Assembly: GCF_035994185.1 (NCBI RefSeq)
Contig: NZ_CP108538.1
Coordinates: 3,100,001-3,164,000 of the forward strand
DNA: 64,000 nucleotides
Origin: Streptomyces sp. NBC_01217
GTDB taxonomy: Bacteria; Actinomycetota; Actinomycetes; Streptomycetales; Streptomycetaceae
Direction of reading: 5' to 3'
Positions 27,180 to 38,093 of the stretch are shown here, one piece after another (positions within the stretch are counted from its first letter, which is position 1; every line of letters begins with the position of its first letter). Below the pieces are notes generated by a model that did not search any database, had not been told where the DNA came from, and saw nothing but the letters and a program-made list of their open reading frames with translations. The translations under genes and the position numbers were made by a program.

Positions 27180-27287
27180 ACCTCCACCTTCCTGCGCCGG
27201 GAGGCCGGGGGCCAGGAACCGGGCCGGGGCAGGTGGGGAGGACCTAGGACCCCGGTCCTCGGCCGGTGCGTCTGCGACGATGGACGG

Positions 27288-27692
27288 GTGACAGAGATTC
27301 CGCACGACACGCTGCAGGAGCAGACCTTCTACGAGCAGGTCGGCGGCGAGGAGACTTTCCGGCGCCTGGTGCACCGCTTCTACCAGGGGGTCGCCGAGGA
27401 CCCGCTGCTCCGGCCGATGTATCCGGAGGAGGAGCTCGGTCCGGCCGAGGAGCGGTTCAGGCTGTTCCTGATCCAGTACTGGGGCGGCCCCCGTACCTAC
27501 AGTGAGCAGCGCGGACATCCCCGGCTGCGGATGCGGCACGCTCCGTTCCGGGTGGACCGGGCGGCGCACGACGCATGGCTGAGCCATATGCGGGTCGCCC
27601 TGGACGAGCTCGGACTGGCGCCGGAGCACGAGCGGCAGCTGTGGGACTACCTCACCTATGCCGCCGCCTCGATGGTGAACACCGAGGGCTGA
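27288..27692 (+). CDS. Truncated haemoglobin (group II, GlbO-like)
   Basis: A 134-residue 2-over-2 globin that binds haem and O2/NO in the cytoplasm. Family features seen are [45 protein letters not shown], and the proximal His within LRMRHAPF. The Trp late in the helix G region (HDAWLSHM) fits group II. The start is GTG 27288; longer in-frame extensions run antisense through the divergent methyltransferase and are not credible. It is monocistronic. Confidence 0.93.
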   Translation: MTEIPHDTLQEQTFYEQVGGEETFRRLVHRFYQGVAEDPLLRPMYPEEELGPAEERFRLFLIQYWGGPRTYSEQRGHPRLRMRHAPFRVDRAAHDAWLSHMRVALDELGLAPEHERQLWDYLTYAAASMVNTEG

Positions 27693-27884
27693 GCACGCGC
27701 CTCCGCCCCCCGTCCGCCCCTTTCCGTCCTTCTCCACAAGTGCGGAATGCGTGCCTCCGTCTCCGGATAACGGTCACAATCCCATCAAGGTGTGCCCATA
27801 GGCGGTTTCCAACTGCATGTACCTCCTGACAGCATCCACATGACGCTGGGGGCGTGTGTGCAGTGAGGGTCCAAGGGGGCACGT

Positions 27885-30800
27885 GTGACGGGGTTTGTCT
27901 TTCTGCGGGTGAGGGCCTACCGGCTCCTGCTCGCCGCCGCTGTCCTCGCCGTCCTGCTCACCACCTCGGTACTGGCCGCGCTCACCGCCTTCTCCGGCTC
28001 CATCGGCGACGCGGCGCTGCGTCACTCCCTCACCCATCGCTCGGCGGCCGCCGCCTCCCTCGTCATGTCCGCGCAGGTGGCACCCGCGCAGAAGGACGCG
28101 GCCGACGCGACCGCGCGGAGAACCGCCCGCGACACCTTCGACGGCCTTCCGGTGACCGTCCGGACGCTGGAGACGTCGGGGGCGTACGCGCTGCCGCGCG
28201 GTCTGCGGGCCCCGGCGGTGCAGGGCGAGGACCCGGATCTCACCCACTTCGCCTCCCTCGACCGCAGCCGCATCCGGCTCACCGCGGGCCGCATGCCGGC
28301 GGCCGGTAGCGGGAAGGCCGGCGATCCCGTCGAGGTCGCCCTGCCCCGCACCGCCGCCCGGGACCTGAAGCTGCGGCCCGGCTCGCGGCTCACGCTCACG
28401 GACCGGCTGGACGACAAGCCGCTGCGCGTCCTGGTCACCGGGGTGTACGAGGTGCCCGACCAGGCCGATCCGTACTGGCAGTTGGACGCGCTCGGCGGGC
28501 GCGGCGTCCGCAAGATCTCCTTCACGACGTACGGTCCGCTGCTCACCGACCCTGCCGTGACCGGTTCCGGACGGGTCAGTTCCGGCGAGCTGTCCTGGCT
28601 GGCGACCGCCGACTTCCGTACGGTCACCACGGACCGGATGGACGCGCTGCACAGCACCGCCACGGCTGCCCCGAAGAAGCTGCAGGCCGCACCCGAGTTC
28701 CGGAACGGGGCCACCGTGCGGACCTCGCTCCCCCTGGTGCTGGAGCAGATCGACCGGGCGCTGCTGGTCTCCCGTTCGACGCTGATGATCGTGGCCGTCC
28801 AGCTGGTGATGCTCGCGGGTTACGCGCTGCTGCTGGTGGCGCGGCTGCTGAGCAGTGAGCGCGAGGGGGAGACCCGGCTGCTGCGGGCCCGCGGCGGATC
28901 GCGCGGCCGCATCACGGCGTTCGCGGCGATCGAGGCGCTGCTGCTCGCGCTGCCCGCCGCGCTTCTCGCCCCGCTGCTCGCCGGACCGCTGACCAGGCTG
29001 CTCGCGGACCGCAGCACGCTGTCCGGGATCGGGCTGCGACTCGACGGGGGCGCCACCACCACCGTGTGGCTGGTCGCCCTCGTCGCCGCGATGACATGTG
29101 CGCTTGCCGTCGTCGCTCCGGCGCTGACGGCCGGGGCCGTGGAGGGCCGCGCCCGCCGTGCCGTCGCGCTGCCCGCGCCGCTCCGGGCGGGCGCCGACGT
29201 CGGACTGCTGGTGATCGCCGGGGTGGCGTACTGGCAGCTCGACCGCCAGACCACGGGCTCCGGCAGCGGCGCGCTGAGCGGCGACCGGCAGGGCGGCCTC
29301 GGTATCGATCCGCTGCTCGTCGTGGCTCCCGCCCTGCTGCTGCTCGCGGGCACCGTACTGACGCTGCGGCTGCTGCCGCCCGCGGCCAGGCTCGCGGAAC
29401 GCCGGGCGGCGGGCGGCCGGGGCCTGATGACCGCGCTGGCCGGCTGGCAGTTCAGCCGGCGCCCGCTGCGCAACGCGGGACCGGTGCTGCTGCTGATCCT
29501 GTCGGTCGCCATGGGCATGCTGGCGGTCGGGCAGCGCGCGTCCTGGGACCGTTCGCAGAGCGACCAGGCGGACTTCAGGGCGGGTGCGTCGCTGCGTGTA
29601 CTGAGCGGCTCCGACGGCGATCCGGCGAAGGCGGGCGCATACGCACGGCTGCCGGGCGTGGCGGATGCGGCGCCCGCGTTCCGTGCGACCTCGGGGCTCT
29701 CCGATGAGCGCACGGCCGAGGTCCTCGCCCTGGACACCGCGCACACCACCGAGCGGATGCTGATGCGCGACGACCTCACCGACCGCCCGCAGGAGCCGCT
29801 GTTCGCCCCGCTCGCCCCGCCGAGGACCCCACGGGCCGGGCTGACGCTGCCGAAGAACAGCGAACAGGTCCGGTTCGACGTACGGATCACGAAGGCCGGG
29901 GCCACTGGCCGGCCGTCACCGTCGGACACCGCCCCGCTCGTCACCGTGCTGCTGGAGGACCGCTACGGCCTCGCGTACCGGGCACCGGCCGGAGGCGTAC
30001 CCGCCGACGGGAAGCCGCATCCGCTCGCGTTCGCGGTGGCGGCGGCGGGCGACCTGGCCTTGACCGGGTTCGAGCTGGACGGCAGCCGCCCGGACGGCCC
30101 GAGCGAGTCGCACCGGGTCGCCATCAGCGCCCTGAGGACCATGACGGCCGACGGCAGCGAGCAGCCCGTCCCGGTGCCCGACGGGTTCGGCTGGGACGCC
30201 GCGACGACCCCCACAGGGGTCGGCGGGACGGAGCCGGGCGAGCCGCTGCACGCGACCGCCTCCGCGAAGACCCCGCTGGCCTTCGGGTACGAGACCGGCT
30301 CGGTCACGGACCAGATGGCATCGATGTCCTCCTTCTCCGTACGGGCCACCGCGCCCCGTCCCAAGGCTCCGACGCTGAACGCCATCGTCACCGACACCTA
30401 TCTGAAGGCCGCCGGGGCGAAGGAGGGGCAGAGCGTCGATGTCACGCTGGCCGGCGAGACGGTCCGGGTGAAGATCGTGAAGTCGGTGCGCCGGCTGCCG
30501 ACCACCGGCCCCGGAACCGGCTCGGACGTCTCCGGCACGGGTACCGGCACCGCCTCCGACCGGGCCCGGGACGGCGGAGCCCTGCTGCTCGACCTCAGGG
30601 CCCTCGGCCAGGTCTTCGCGCACCGCCCGAACACCGTGCTCACCCCCACCGAGTGGTGGCTGGACACCGCCCCCGGGCGGACCGCTGAGGTGGCCGCCGC
30701 GCTGCGCGCGCGGCCCGACACCGATCCGACGCAGGTCCAGGTGCGCGACGAGATCGCGCGCGAACTGGTCAGCGATCCACTGGGGGCCGGGCCGCAGGCG

Positions 30801-31211
30801 GCACTGCCCGCGGTGGCCGTGGTCGCCGCGGCCCTGGCCGCGGTCGGCTTCGCGGTGAGCGCCGTCGGTGCGCAGCGCGAACGGAACGCCGAGTTCGCCG
30901 TCCTGCGGGCGCTGGGGACGCCGCGACGGCGGCTGACCCGGATGATCGCCGCCGAGCAGGGTGTCCTGATCGCGATCGCGCTGCTGGTCGGGGCCGTGCT
31001 CGGGGTGCTGCTGAACCGTGCCGTCGTGCCGCTCATCGTGCTGACCGGGCAGGCCACCGTGCCGGTTCCTCCGGTGCTGGTGCAGCTGCCCGCCGGACAG
31101 ATCGCGGCACTGCTGGCGGGTGTCGCCGCGCTGCCGCTGCTGATCGTCGCGTCCCTCGCCCTGCGCGGCGCCGACCCCGCGACCTCGCTGCGCCACCAGG
31201 GGGACAACTGA
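27885..31211 (+). CDS. ABC transporter permease, FtsX-like (large)
   Basis: A 1108-residue membrane protein with the MacB/FtsX-type architecture. An N-terminal helix and a large extracytoplasmic domain come first. Helices at about 300-320, 345-370, 390-415 and 430-450 follow, then a second extracytoplasmic domain (about 555-960), and the last FtsX core with helices at about 970-1095 (GAQRERNAEFAVLRALGTPRRRL). It starts at GTG 27885 after AAGGGGGC. It forms a three-gene operon with the next permease and its ATPase. Such exporters act on lipoproteins, peptides or antibiotics; substrate unknown. Confidence 0.9.
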   Translation: MTGFVFLRVRAYRLLLAAAVLAVLLTTSVLAALTAFSGSIGDAALRHSLTHRSAAAASLVMSAQVAPAQKDAADATARRTARDTFDGLPVTVRTLETSGAYALPRGLRAPAVQGEDPDLTHFASLDRSRIRLTAGRMPAAGSGKAGDPVEVALPRTAARDLKLRPGSRLTLTDRLDDKPLRVLVTGVYEVPDQADPYWQLDALGGRGVRKISFTTYGPLLTDPAVTGSGRVSSGELSWLATADFRTVTTDRMDALHSTATAAPKKLQAAPEFRNGATVRTSLPLVLEQIDRALLVSRSTLMIVAVQLVMLAGYALLLVARLLSSEREGETRLLRARGGSRGRITAFAAIEALLLALPAALLAPLLAGPLTRLLADRSTLSGIGLRLDGGATTTVWLVALVAAMTCALAVVAPALTAGAVEGRARRAVALPAPLRAGADVGLLVIAGVAYWQLDRQTTGSGSGALSGDRQGGLGIDPLLVVAPALLLLAGTVLTLRLLPPAARLAERRAAGGRGLMTALAGWQFSRRPLRNAGPVLLLILSVAMGMLAVGQRASWDRSQSDQADFRAGASLRVLSGSDGDPAKAGAYARLPGVADAAPAFRATSGLSDERTAEVLALDTAHTTERMLMRDDLTDRPQEPLFAPLAPPRTPRAGLTLPKNSEQVRFDVRITKAGATGRPSPSDTAPLVTVLLEDRYGLAYRAPAGGVPADGKPHPLAFAVAAAGDLALTGFELDGSRPDGPSESHRVAISALRTMTADGSEQPVPVPDGFGWDAATTPTGVGGTEPGEPLHATASAKTPLAFGYETGSVTDQMASMSSFSVRATAPRPKAPTLNAIVTDTYLKAAGAKEGQSVDVTLAGETVRVKIVKSVRRLPTTGPGTGSDVSGTGTGTASDRARDGGALLLDLRALGQVFAHRPNTVLTPTEWWLDTAPGRTAEVAAALRARPDTDPTQVQVRDEIARELVSDPLGAGPQAALPAVAVVAAALAAVGFAVSAVGAQRERNAEFAVLRALGTPRRRLTRMIAAEQGVLIAIALLVGAVLGVLLNRAVVPLIVLTGQATVPVPPVLVQLPAGQIAALLAGVAALPLLIVASLALRGADPATSLRHQGDN

Positions 31212-31212
31212 C

Positions 31213-34035
31213 ATGAACCCGCGTCCGCGTTCCGACAAGGGCCGTCGCGCCCCCGCCTGTGCGCCCTGGGTCCGTACCCGGCTGCGCACCGCTCCCGGCG
31301 CGTCCTGGGCGCTGGGGCTGCTGGTGCTGCTGACGGCGTTCCTCGCCGCCGCCTTCCCGCGTGCCGTCGAACGTTACGAGAACGAGGGGCTGCGCCATGA
31401 CATCACCACCGCGGCTCCCCGGCTCAGCGTTCTGAAGCTGAGCGCGCCGCAGCCGGATCTGCAGCTGTCCCCGGCGCAGCGCGAGGCCGCGGTGCGCGAG
31501 GCGCCGCTGGCGGCCGCCCATCGCGAGGTGCTGTCCGGGCTGCCCGACGTGGTGCGGGCAGACACCGCGCAGTCCTCGTACGGCTTCCGCACCGCAAACC
31601 CGATCGCCGCCGGGGAGGCCTGGCTGCCCCGGCCGAACGGCATCGACCCCGCACTGTCCTACTCGACCCTGTCGGACCTCCCTGAGCACGCCACCCTGCG
31701 CGCGGGGACATGGCCCGCCGTCCACGGCGAGGTCACGGCGGACGGGTCGGGGATCGAGGGCGCGGTCACCGAGGAGACGGCGAAAGCCCTGCGGATCAAG
31801 GCCGGTTCGGTCATCTCCGTACCGACCCTGCTCGGCGGTCCGCTGACCGTGCGGATCACCGGTGTCATCGCCCCGAAGCACCCCGAGGGCGCCTATTGGT
31901 CGGCCCAGGAGCTGCTGCGGACCCCGTCCCTTGTTCCCACCGCCGGCGCGAAGAAGGACCCGAAGTACTACTGGGAAGCCACCGTTCTGCTGCCGCCGGA
32001 TGCCGCGCCCGCGCTGCTCGCGACGGCCGGCCGGCCTGAGGCGTTCTGGCGGATCGCCCCGGACGCCTCCCACCTCACCGCCACCGACCTGGCCGCACTG
32101 CGCTCGTCGGTCGCCTCGCTGGAGGGCGGTCCCGAGCTGGTGAAGCTGCGGGCGACGGTCGACCGGAACACCGCGCTCTCGACCGACCTGGACGAGATCC
32201 TCGCCCGGTACGACAGCGTGCGCGGGGCGATCGGTCCGATCGTCACCGTCGCCGCCGTCGGGATCGGGACCGTCGCCGCCGTCGTCCTGCTGATGACCGG
32301 CGGGCTGATCGGCGGGCGGCGCCACAGCGAACTGGCCCTGCTGCGCTCGCGCGGCGGATCGCTTCGCGGCATCGGCGGCCGGCTGCTCGCCGAGACCGTG
32401 GTCACCGCGGTCCCCGCGGCGGCGCTGGGTCTGCTGATCGCCGTGCTGTCCGTCGGGCACGCCCGGCTGTGGCCCTCGGTCGCCGGGGCGGCCGCCGTCG
32501 CCGTACTGGTCTGCGTCGCCCTGCCGTTGCGTACGACGCTGCTGCACCGCAGGCCGCAGCTGCACGGAGCGCGCGACGACCTCATGAGCGCCCGCCCGTC
32601 GCGGCGGCGCACGGTCGCCGAGATCACCGTGCTGGTGCTGGCCGTCGGCGCGGTCGTCGCCCTGCGCCGACGCGGTACGGGCGCCGAAGGCGGCGGCGAT
32701 CTGCTGGTCAGCGCCGCCCCCGTACTCGTCGGGCTGATCGCCGCCCTGGTCCTCGTACGGCTCTACCCGCTGCCCCTGCGTCTCGCCTCGCGTCCCATCG
32801 CCCGGTGGCGCGGCGCGATCGGCTTCCTGTCGCTGGCCCGCGCCGGGCGCACGTCGGCGGGCGGCGCACTGCCGTTGCTCGCGCTGTTGACCGCGCTGAC
32901 CACGGCGGCGTTCGGCGGCTCGGTGCTCGCGGGTGTCGCGGACGCGCGCAACGACGCGGCGATGCTCGCGACCGGCGCGGACGCCCGGATCAGCGGCCCG
33001 GGCGGCGCCGTGCCGTTGCCGGCCCGGCTGATCGGCGAGGTGCGGGAGGCGGGCGGTGTGCGGGAGGTGGCGGACGTACAGATCGAGTACGGTGTTCCGC
33101 TGCCGGCCGAGGGGCCCGGGGGCCCGCACACCGACTTCACCACCCTGGTGGGCGTCGACCCGGCGACGTACGCCCGGCTGGCCCGCGCGACGGGCTTCGG
33201 GCCGTTCCCCGCCGACCGGCTGAAGGCCTCGGGACCGGCAGGAACGAAGACAACCGCCCCGTCCGGGGACCGGGTGCTGCCCGTCATCGCCTCGCCGTCC
33301 GTCGCCAGGCAGCTCGGCGACCGGGTGCGCGACCTCTCCTCGGTGGCCGGGGCCTTCAAGGTGCGGGTGGCGGGTACCGTCACGCGCGCTCCCGCCATCT
33401 CCAACAGCGACTTCCTGATCATCGACGCGGCGTCGCTCACCCGCCGGCAGACCACCACCCTGCTGGTCACCGGCGCCTCCCTGGACACGAAGGCGCTGCG
33501 CGCCGCGACGGAGCGCGCGGGCAAGGACTTCTCCGTACAACTGCGCTCCGAGGCACGCGAGGCGTTCGTCGACACCCCCATGAAGCGGGGCGCCGAGAGG
33601 ATCTACACGGCGGCGATCGCGGCCGGGGCGGGCTACGCCCTGCTCGCAGTCCTGCTGTCGCTGCTGCAGACCGCGCCGGAACGCACCGCCCTGCTGGCCC
33701 GGCTGCGGACCATGGGCCTCACTCCCCGGCAGGGCAGACGGCTCCTCGGCCTCGAAGCGATGCCGCAGGCGCTGCTGGCCGCCGTCGGCGGGCTGCTCGT
33801 CGGCTGGGCGACGATCGCCCTGCTGGCACCGGGCGTCGACCTGGCCGGCATCGCGCTCTCCGCCGGACCCGGCTCCGGCGCATCCGACACCGCTCCGCTG
33901 CGGGCCGACCTCCGGTCGCTGGCGCTCCCGGCGCTCGGCGTGGTCGTGCTCGCCGCCGCGGTGGCCGCCGTCCAGGCCTGGTGGACCGGCCGCCGAGGAT
34001 CGATCACCGAACTCAGGGCAGGAGACTCCCGATGA
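31213..34035 (+). CDS. ABC transporter permease, FtsX-like
   Basis: The second permease of the pair (940 aa), starting one base after the previous stop codon. It has one N-terminal helix (about 30-52), a large extracytoplasmic domain, an FtsX-type membrane core at about 335-450, a further membrane/extracytoplasmic block, and a terminal FtsX core (about 790-925, RLRTMGLTPRQGRRLLGLEA). Its last codons overlap the ATPase start (ATGA). The two unequal permeases probably form a heterodimer. Confidence 0.9.
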   Translation: MNPRPRSDKGRRAPACAPWVRTRLRTAPGASWALGLLVLLTAFLAAAFPRAVERYENEGLRHDITTAAPRLSVLKLSAPQPDLQLSPAQREAAVREAPLAAAHREVLSGLPDVVRADTAQSSYGFRTANPIAAGEAWLPRPNGIDPALSYSTLSDLPEHATLRAGTWPAVHGEVTADGSGIEGAVTEETAKALRIKAGSVISVPTLLGGPLTVRITGVIAPKHPEGAYWSAQELLRTPSLVPTAGAKKDPKYYWEATVLLPPDAAPALLATAGRPEAFWRIAPDASHLTATDLAALRSSVASLEGGPELVKLRATVDRNTALSTDLDEILARYDSVRGAIGPIVTVAAVGIGTVAAVVLLMTGGLIGGRRHSELALLRSRGGSLRGIGGRLLAETVVTAVPAAALGLLIAVLSVGHARLWPSVAGAAAVAVLVCVALPLRTTLLHRRPQLHGARDDLMSARPSRRRTVAEITVLVLAVGAVVALRRRGTGAEGGGDLLVSAAPVLVGLIAALVLVRLYPLPLRLASRPIARWRGAIGFLSLARAGRTSAGGALPLLALLTALTTAAFGGSVLAGVADARNDAAMLATGADARISGPGGAVPLPARLIGEVREAGGVREVADVQIEYGVPLPAEGPGGPHTDFTTLVGVDPATYARLARATGFGPFPADRLKASGPAGTKTTAPSGDRVLPVIASPSVARQLGDRVRDLSSVAGAFKVRVAGTVTRAPAISNSDFLIIDAASLTRRQTTTLLVTGASLDTKALRAATERAGKDFSVQLRSEAREAFVDTPMKRGAERIYTAAIAAGAGYALLAVLLSLLQTAPERTALLARLRTMGLTPRQGRRLLGLEAMPQALLAAVGGLLVGWATIALLAPGVDLAGIALSAGPGSGASDTAPLRADLRSLALPALGVVVLAAAVAAVQAWWTGRRGSITELRAGDSR

Positions 34036-34994
34036 CGCCGTCGTCGACCGACACCACGCTGGCCGAGCTCGAACAGCGGGCCGCCCAACGCCGCGAACGG
34101 CCCTCGTACGGGCACGACGCGCTGATCGCCTGCGACCGCCTGGTCCGCATCTTCTCCACGGACGGGGTGGAGGTGCAGGCCCTCCAGGGACTCGATCTGC
34201 TGGTCGCCGAGGGCGAGTTGATGGCCCTGGTCGGCGCGTCCGGCAGCGGCAAGTCGACCCTGATGAACATCCTGGCGGGCCTCGATGTGCCCACGGCCGG
34301 GTCGGCGAAGGTCGCGGGGTCCGATCTGCTGGCGATGGGGCCGAAGGAACGGCTCCGCTACCGCCGTGACGTCGTCGGGTTCGTCTGGCAGCAGACCGCC
34401 CGCAATCTGCTCCCGTACCTCACCGCCGTCCAGAACATCACCCTGCCGATGCAGCTGCGCGGCCGGGGCCACGGCCGCGAACGGGCCGAGCGCGCCGAGT
34501 CGTTGCTCCGGATGCTGGACCTGGAGCACTGCCGCGACCGGCGCCCGCAGCAGCTCTCCGGCGGTCAGCAGCAGCGGGTGGCGATCGCCGTCGCGCTCGC
34601 CAACAACCCGTCGGTGCTGCTCGCCGACGAACCGACCGGCGAGCTCGACTCGGCCACCGGTGAGCAGGTCTTCGCCGCGTTCCGCCGCGCCAACGAGGAG
34701 CTGGGCACCACGATCGTGATCGTCACGCACGACCAGGCGGTGGCGAGCGAGGTCCGCCGTACGGTCGCCATCCGCGACGGCCGTACGTCCTCCGAGGTCC
34801 TGCGCCGCACCGAGGTGGACGCGGCGACGGGCCTGGAGTCGCAGGTGGCACGCGAGTACGCGATGCTCGACCGCGCGGGACGGCTGCAGCTGCCTGCCGA
34901 TTACACGGAGGCGCTCGGTATGGAGCACCGCGTGATGCTGGAGCTGGAACAGGACCACATAGGCGTCTGGCCGGACGACCAGCCACGCGGGTAG
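34032..34994 (+). CDS. ABC transporter ATP-binding protein (LolD/MacB class)
   Basis: A 320-residue ATPase powering the two preceding FtsX-type permeases. Walker A GASGSGKST (about 70-78), Q-loop VWQQTARNLLPY, signature QQLSGGQQQRVAIA (about 176-189) and Walker B LLADEPTGELDS are all intact. The C-terminal extension of about 60 residues beyond the usual domain carries no recognised motif. ATG 34032 sits in an ATGA overlap with the preceding stop. Confidence 0.95.
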   Translation: MTPSSTDTTLAELEQRAAQRRERPSYGHDALIACDRLVRIFSTDGVEVQALQGLDLLVAEGELMALVGASGSGKSTLMNILAGLDVPTAGSAKVAGSDLLAMGPKERLRYRRDVVGFVWQQTARNLLPYLTAVQNITLPMQLRGRGHGRERAERAESLLRMLDLEHCRDRRPQQLSGGQQQRVAIAVALANNPSVLLADEPTGELDSATGEQVFAAFRRANEELGTTIVIVTHDQAVASEVRRTVAIRDGRTSSEVLRRTEVDAATGLESQVAREYAMLDRAGRLQLPADYTEALGMEHRVMLELEQDHIGVWPDDQPRG

Positions 34995-35062
34995 CGGGTC
35001 ACCGACGGCGCTCACAGGCCCGCCGCCGGGGCAACAACGGCTGCTCAGCCGGCCGCCACCGC

Positions 35063-35752
35063 TCAGCCCGCGCCCACCGTCACCGCGAGTGTGCCCAGGC
35101 CGCTGCCCCGGTCGCGCAGGGCGATCGAGCCGAACGGGGTGCGCAGCCGCAGCCAGGAGCCGGCCGCGAGCAGGGCGACCGGGAAGTCCGGGGTCCGGCG
35201 GAGGAAGCCGAGGGACTGGGCCGCGTGGACGGCCCGCAGCGGCAGTGCGGTGGAGCCGACCGTGCGCGACCAGATCTCGCGGCCGATCAGGTCCCGCTCC
35301 GCCCGGGTACGGCGGTCCTCGGGCAGCGCCTCGTCGCGGGAGCGGAACTCCGCCACCGCGGCGGTGACCGCCGTGCGCAGGGGGACCGGGCCGGGCAGGC
35401 CCGGCAGTTCGTTCCAGCCGCCGCGGGGCGGGAGGACACCCGTCCACGGCGGCCCGGTGACAGGCGCGGGCAGGACGCCCGAACCGGCAGGCGCACCCTC
35501 GACTCCGAGGGATTCGAGGAGTTCACCGGCGGAGACCGTGATGTCGAAGTCGTGCGATCCGGACAGCCGCGCCGCCCGGATCGCCAGGACCTCGAACGAC
35601 GGCGGCCTGCCGAACACGGCCAGCGCACCGCCCCCCGCCTGCAGCCGCACCGCGGCCGCCCGGTCGTAGTGGAGCAGCCGGCCGAGGAAGGCCGCGAGAT
35701 CCGCGGCCTCCCTCGGGTCGGCGAACTCCAGCGACCGCACGGGCACCGTCAT
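35063..35752 (-). CDS. Uncharacterised protein translationally coupled to a thioesterase gene
   Basis: A 229-residue protein without signal peptide, membrane segment or recognised motif, apart from hydrophobic beta-like stretches (VRLQAGGGALAVFG, LRLRTPFGSIALRD). ATG 35752 overlaps the thioesterase stop codon by 4 bp, so the two are co-translated. The third position is as GC-rich as its neighbours, which supports a real gene. No function is proposed. Confidence 0.75.
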   Translation of the reverse strand: MTVPVRSLEFADPREAADLAAFLGRLLHYDRAAAVRLQAGGGALAVFGRPPSFEVLAIRAARLSGSHDFDITVSAGELLESLGVEGAPAGSGVLPAPVTGPPWTGVLPPRGGWNELPGLPGPVPLRTAVTAAVAEFRSRDEALPEDRRTRAERDLIGREIWSRTVGSTALPLRAVHAAQSLGFLRRTPDFPVALLAAGSWLRLRTPFGSIALRDRGSGLGTLAVTVGAG

Positions 35753-36171
35753 GCTGCGGCGGGCTCCTCTGCCAGATACTGCTGGAGGAAGAGCTTCTCC
35801 TCGGCGGAGATCCGCCGAGGCCGCTCCTCGGCCAGGTTGTACGGCACGACGCCGGTCGAGGCCCGTACGTACACCTGGTCCGGGTCCTTGATCTCGTACG
35901 CGATCGTCAGCGACGCGGCACCGATCTTCGTGACCCACGACTCGACGGTCACCGGCTCGTGCCGGTGGACCAGCGGCCGTACGTAGTCGATCTCGTGCCG
36001 GGCCACGACGGACCCGCCCGAGAAGGACGGCGAGCCGTCCCCCGGCGCCAGCCGGAACATGAAGTCGATGCGCGCCTCCTCCAGGTAGCGGAGGAAGACC
36101 ACGTTGTTGACGTGCCCGAAGGCATCCATGTCCGACCAGCGCAGCGGGCAGCTGTAGATGTGACGTGCCAA
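35749..36171 (-). CDS. Acyl-CoA thioesterase, hotdog fold (YbgC/4HBT type)
   Basis: A 140-residue single-hotdog protein that should hydrolyse acyl-CoA thioesters. The family signature YSCPLRWSDMDAFGHVNNVVFLRYLEEAR contains the catalytic Asp in DMDAFGHVNN. TTG 36171 is chosen because GAGG lies about 10 bases upstream and the protein then starts close to the first strand. Longer starts run into the upstream ettA gene, whose stop codon is only 5 bases away, so the three minus-strand genes form one unit. Confidence 0.88.
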   Translation of the reverse strand: MARHIYSCPLRWSDMDAFGHVNNVVFLRYLEEARIDFMFRLAPGDGSPSFSGGSVVARHEIDYVRPLVHRHEPVTVESWVTKIGAASLTIAYEIKDPDQVYVRASTGVVPYNLAEERPRRISAEEKLFLQQYLAEEPAAA

Positions 36172-36176
36172 GTCGA

Positions 36177-37841
<1,665 letters not shown>

Positions 37842-37980
37842 GAGAAACCGTCCGGCAATCGATGTGTGGGCAGATACACCCCATCTTGCCTGACGTCCAT
37901 CCCGGGACGGAAACCAGTCCGGTCCGCGGTACGCCCCGTCCCGCCTTCCGGCACGCATCGCTCCCCGTCCCAGGGCATGC

Positions 37981-38016
37981 GACGGCCCCGGTACGCGGAC
38001 GCGTGCCGGGGCCGTC
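37981..38016 (-). terminator. Terminator after the surface-protein gene
   Basis: Two 16-base arms (37981-37996 and 38001-38016, core GACGGCCCCGG) pair with one G-T wobble around a 4-base loop. It follows the end of the minus-strand surface protein gene and lies upstream of ettA. The sequence GGCCGTCATCAGG, partly in the stem, is repeated about 23 bases to the right. Confidence 0.85.
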
Positions 38017-38093
38017 ATCAGGCAGTACCGAGGCCGTCATCAGGTGGCCGTGACGGACTGCCTGCCGTTCGTCACTCCGTGCTCAGTGCGTGC

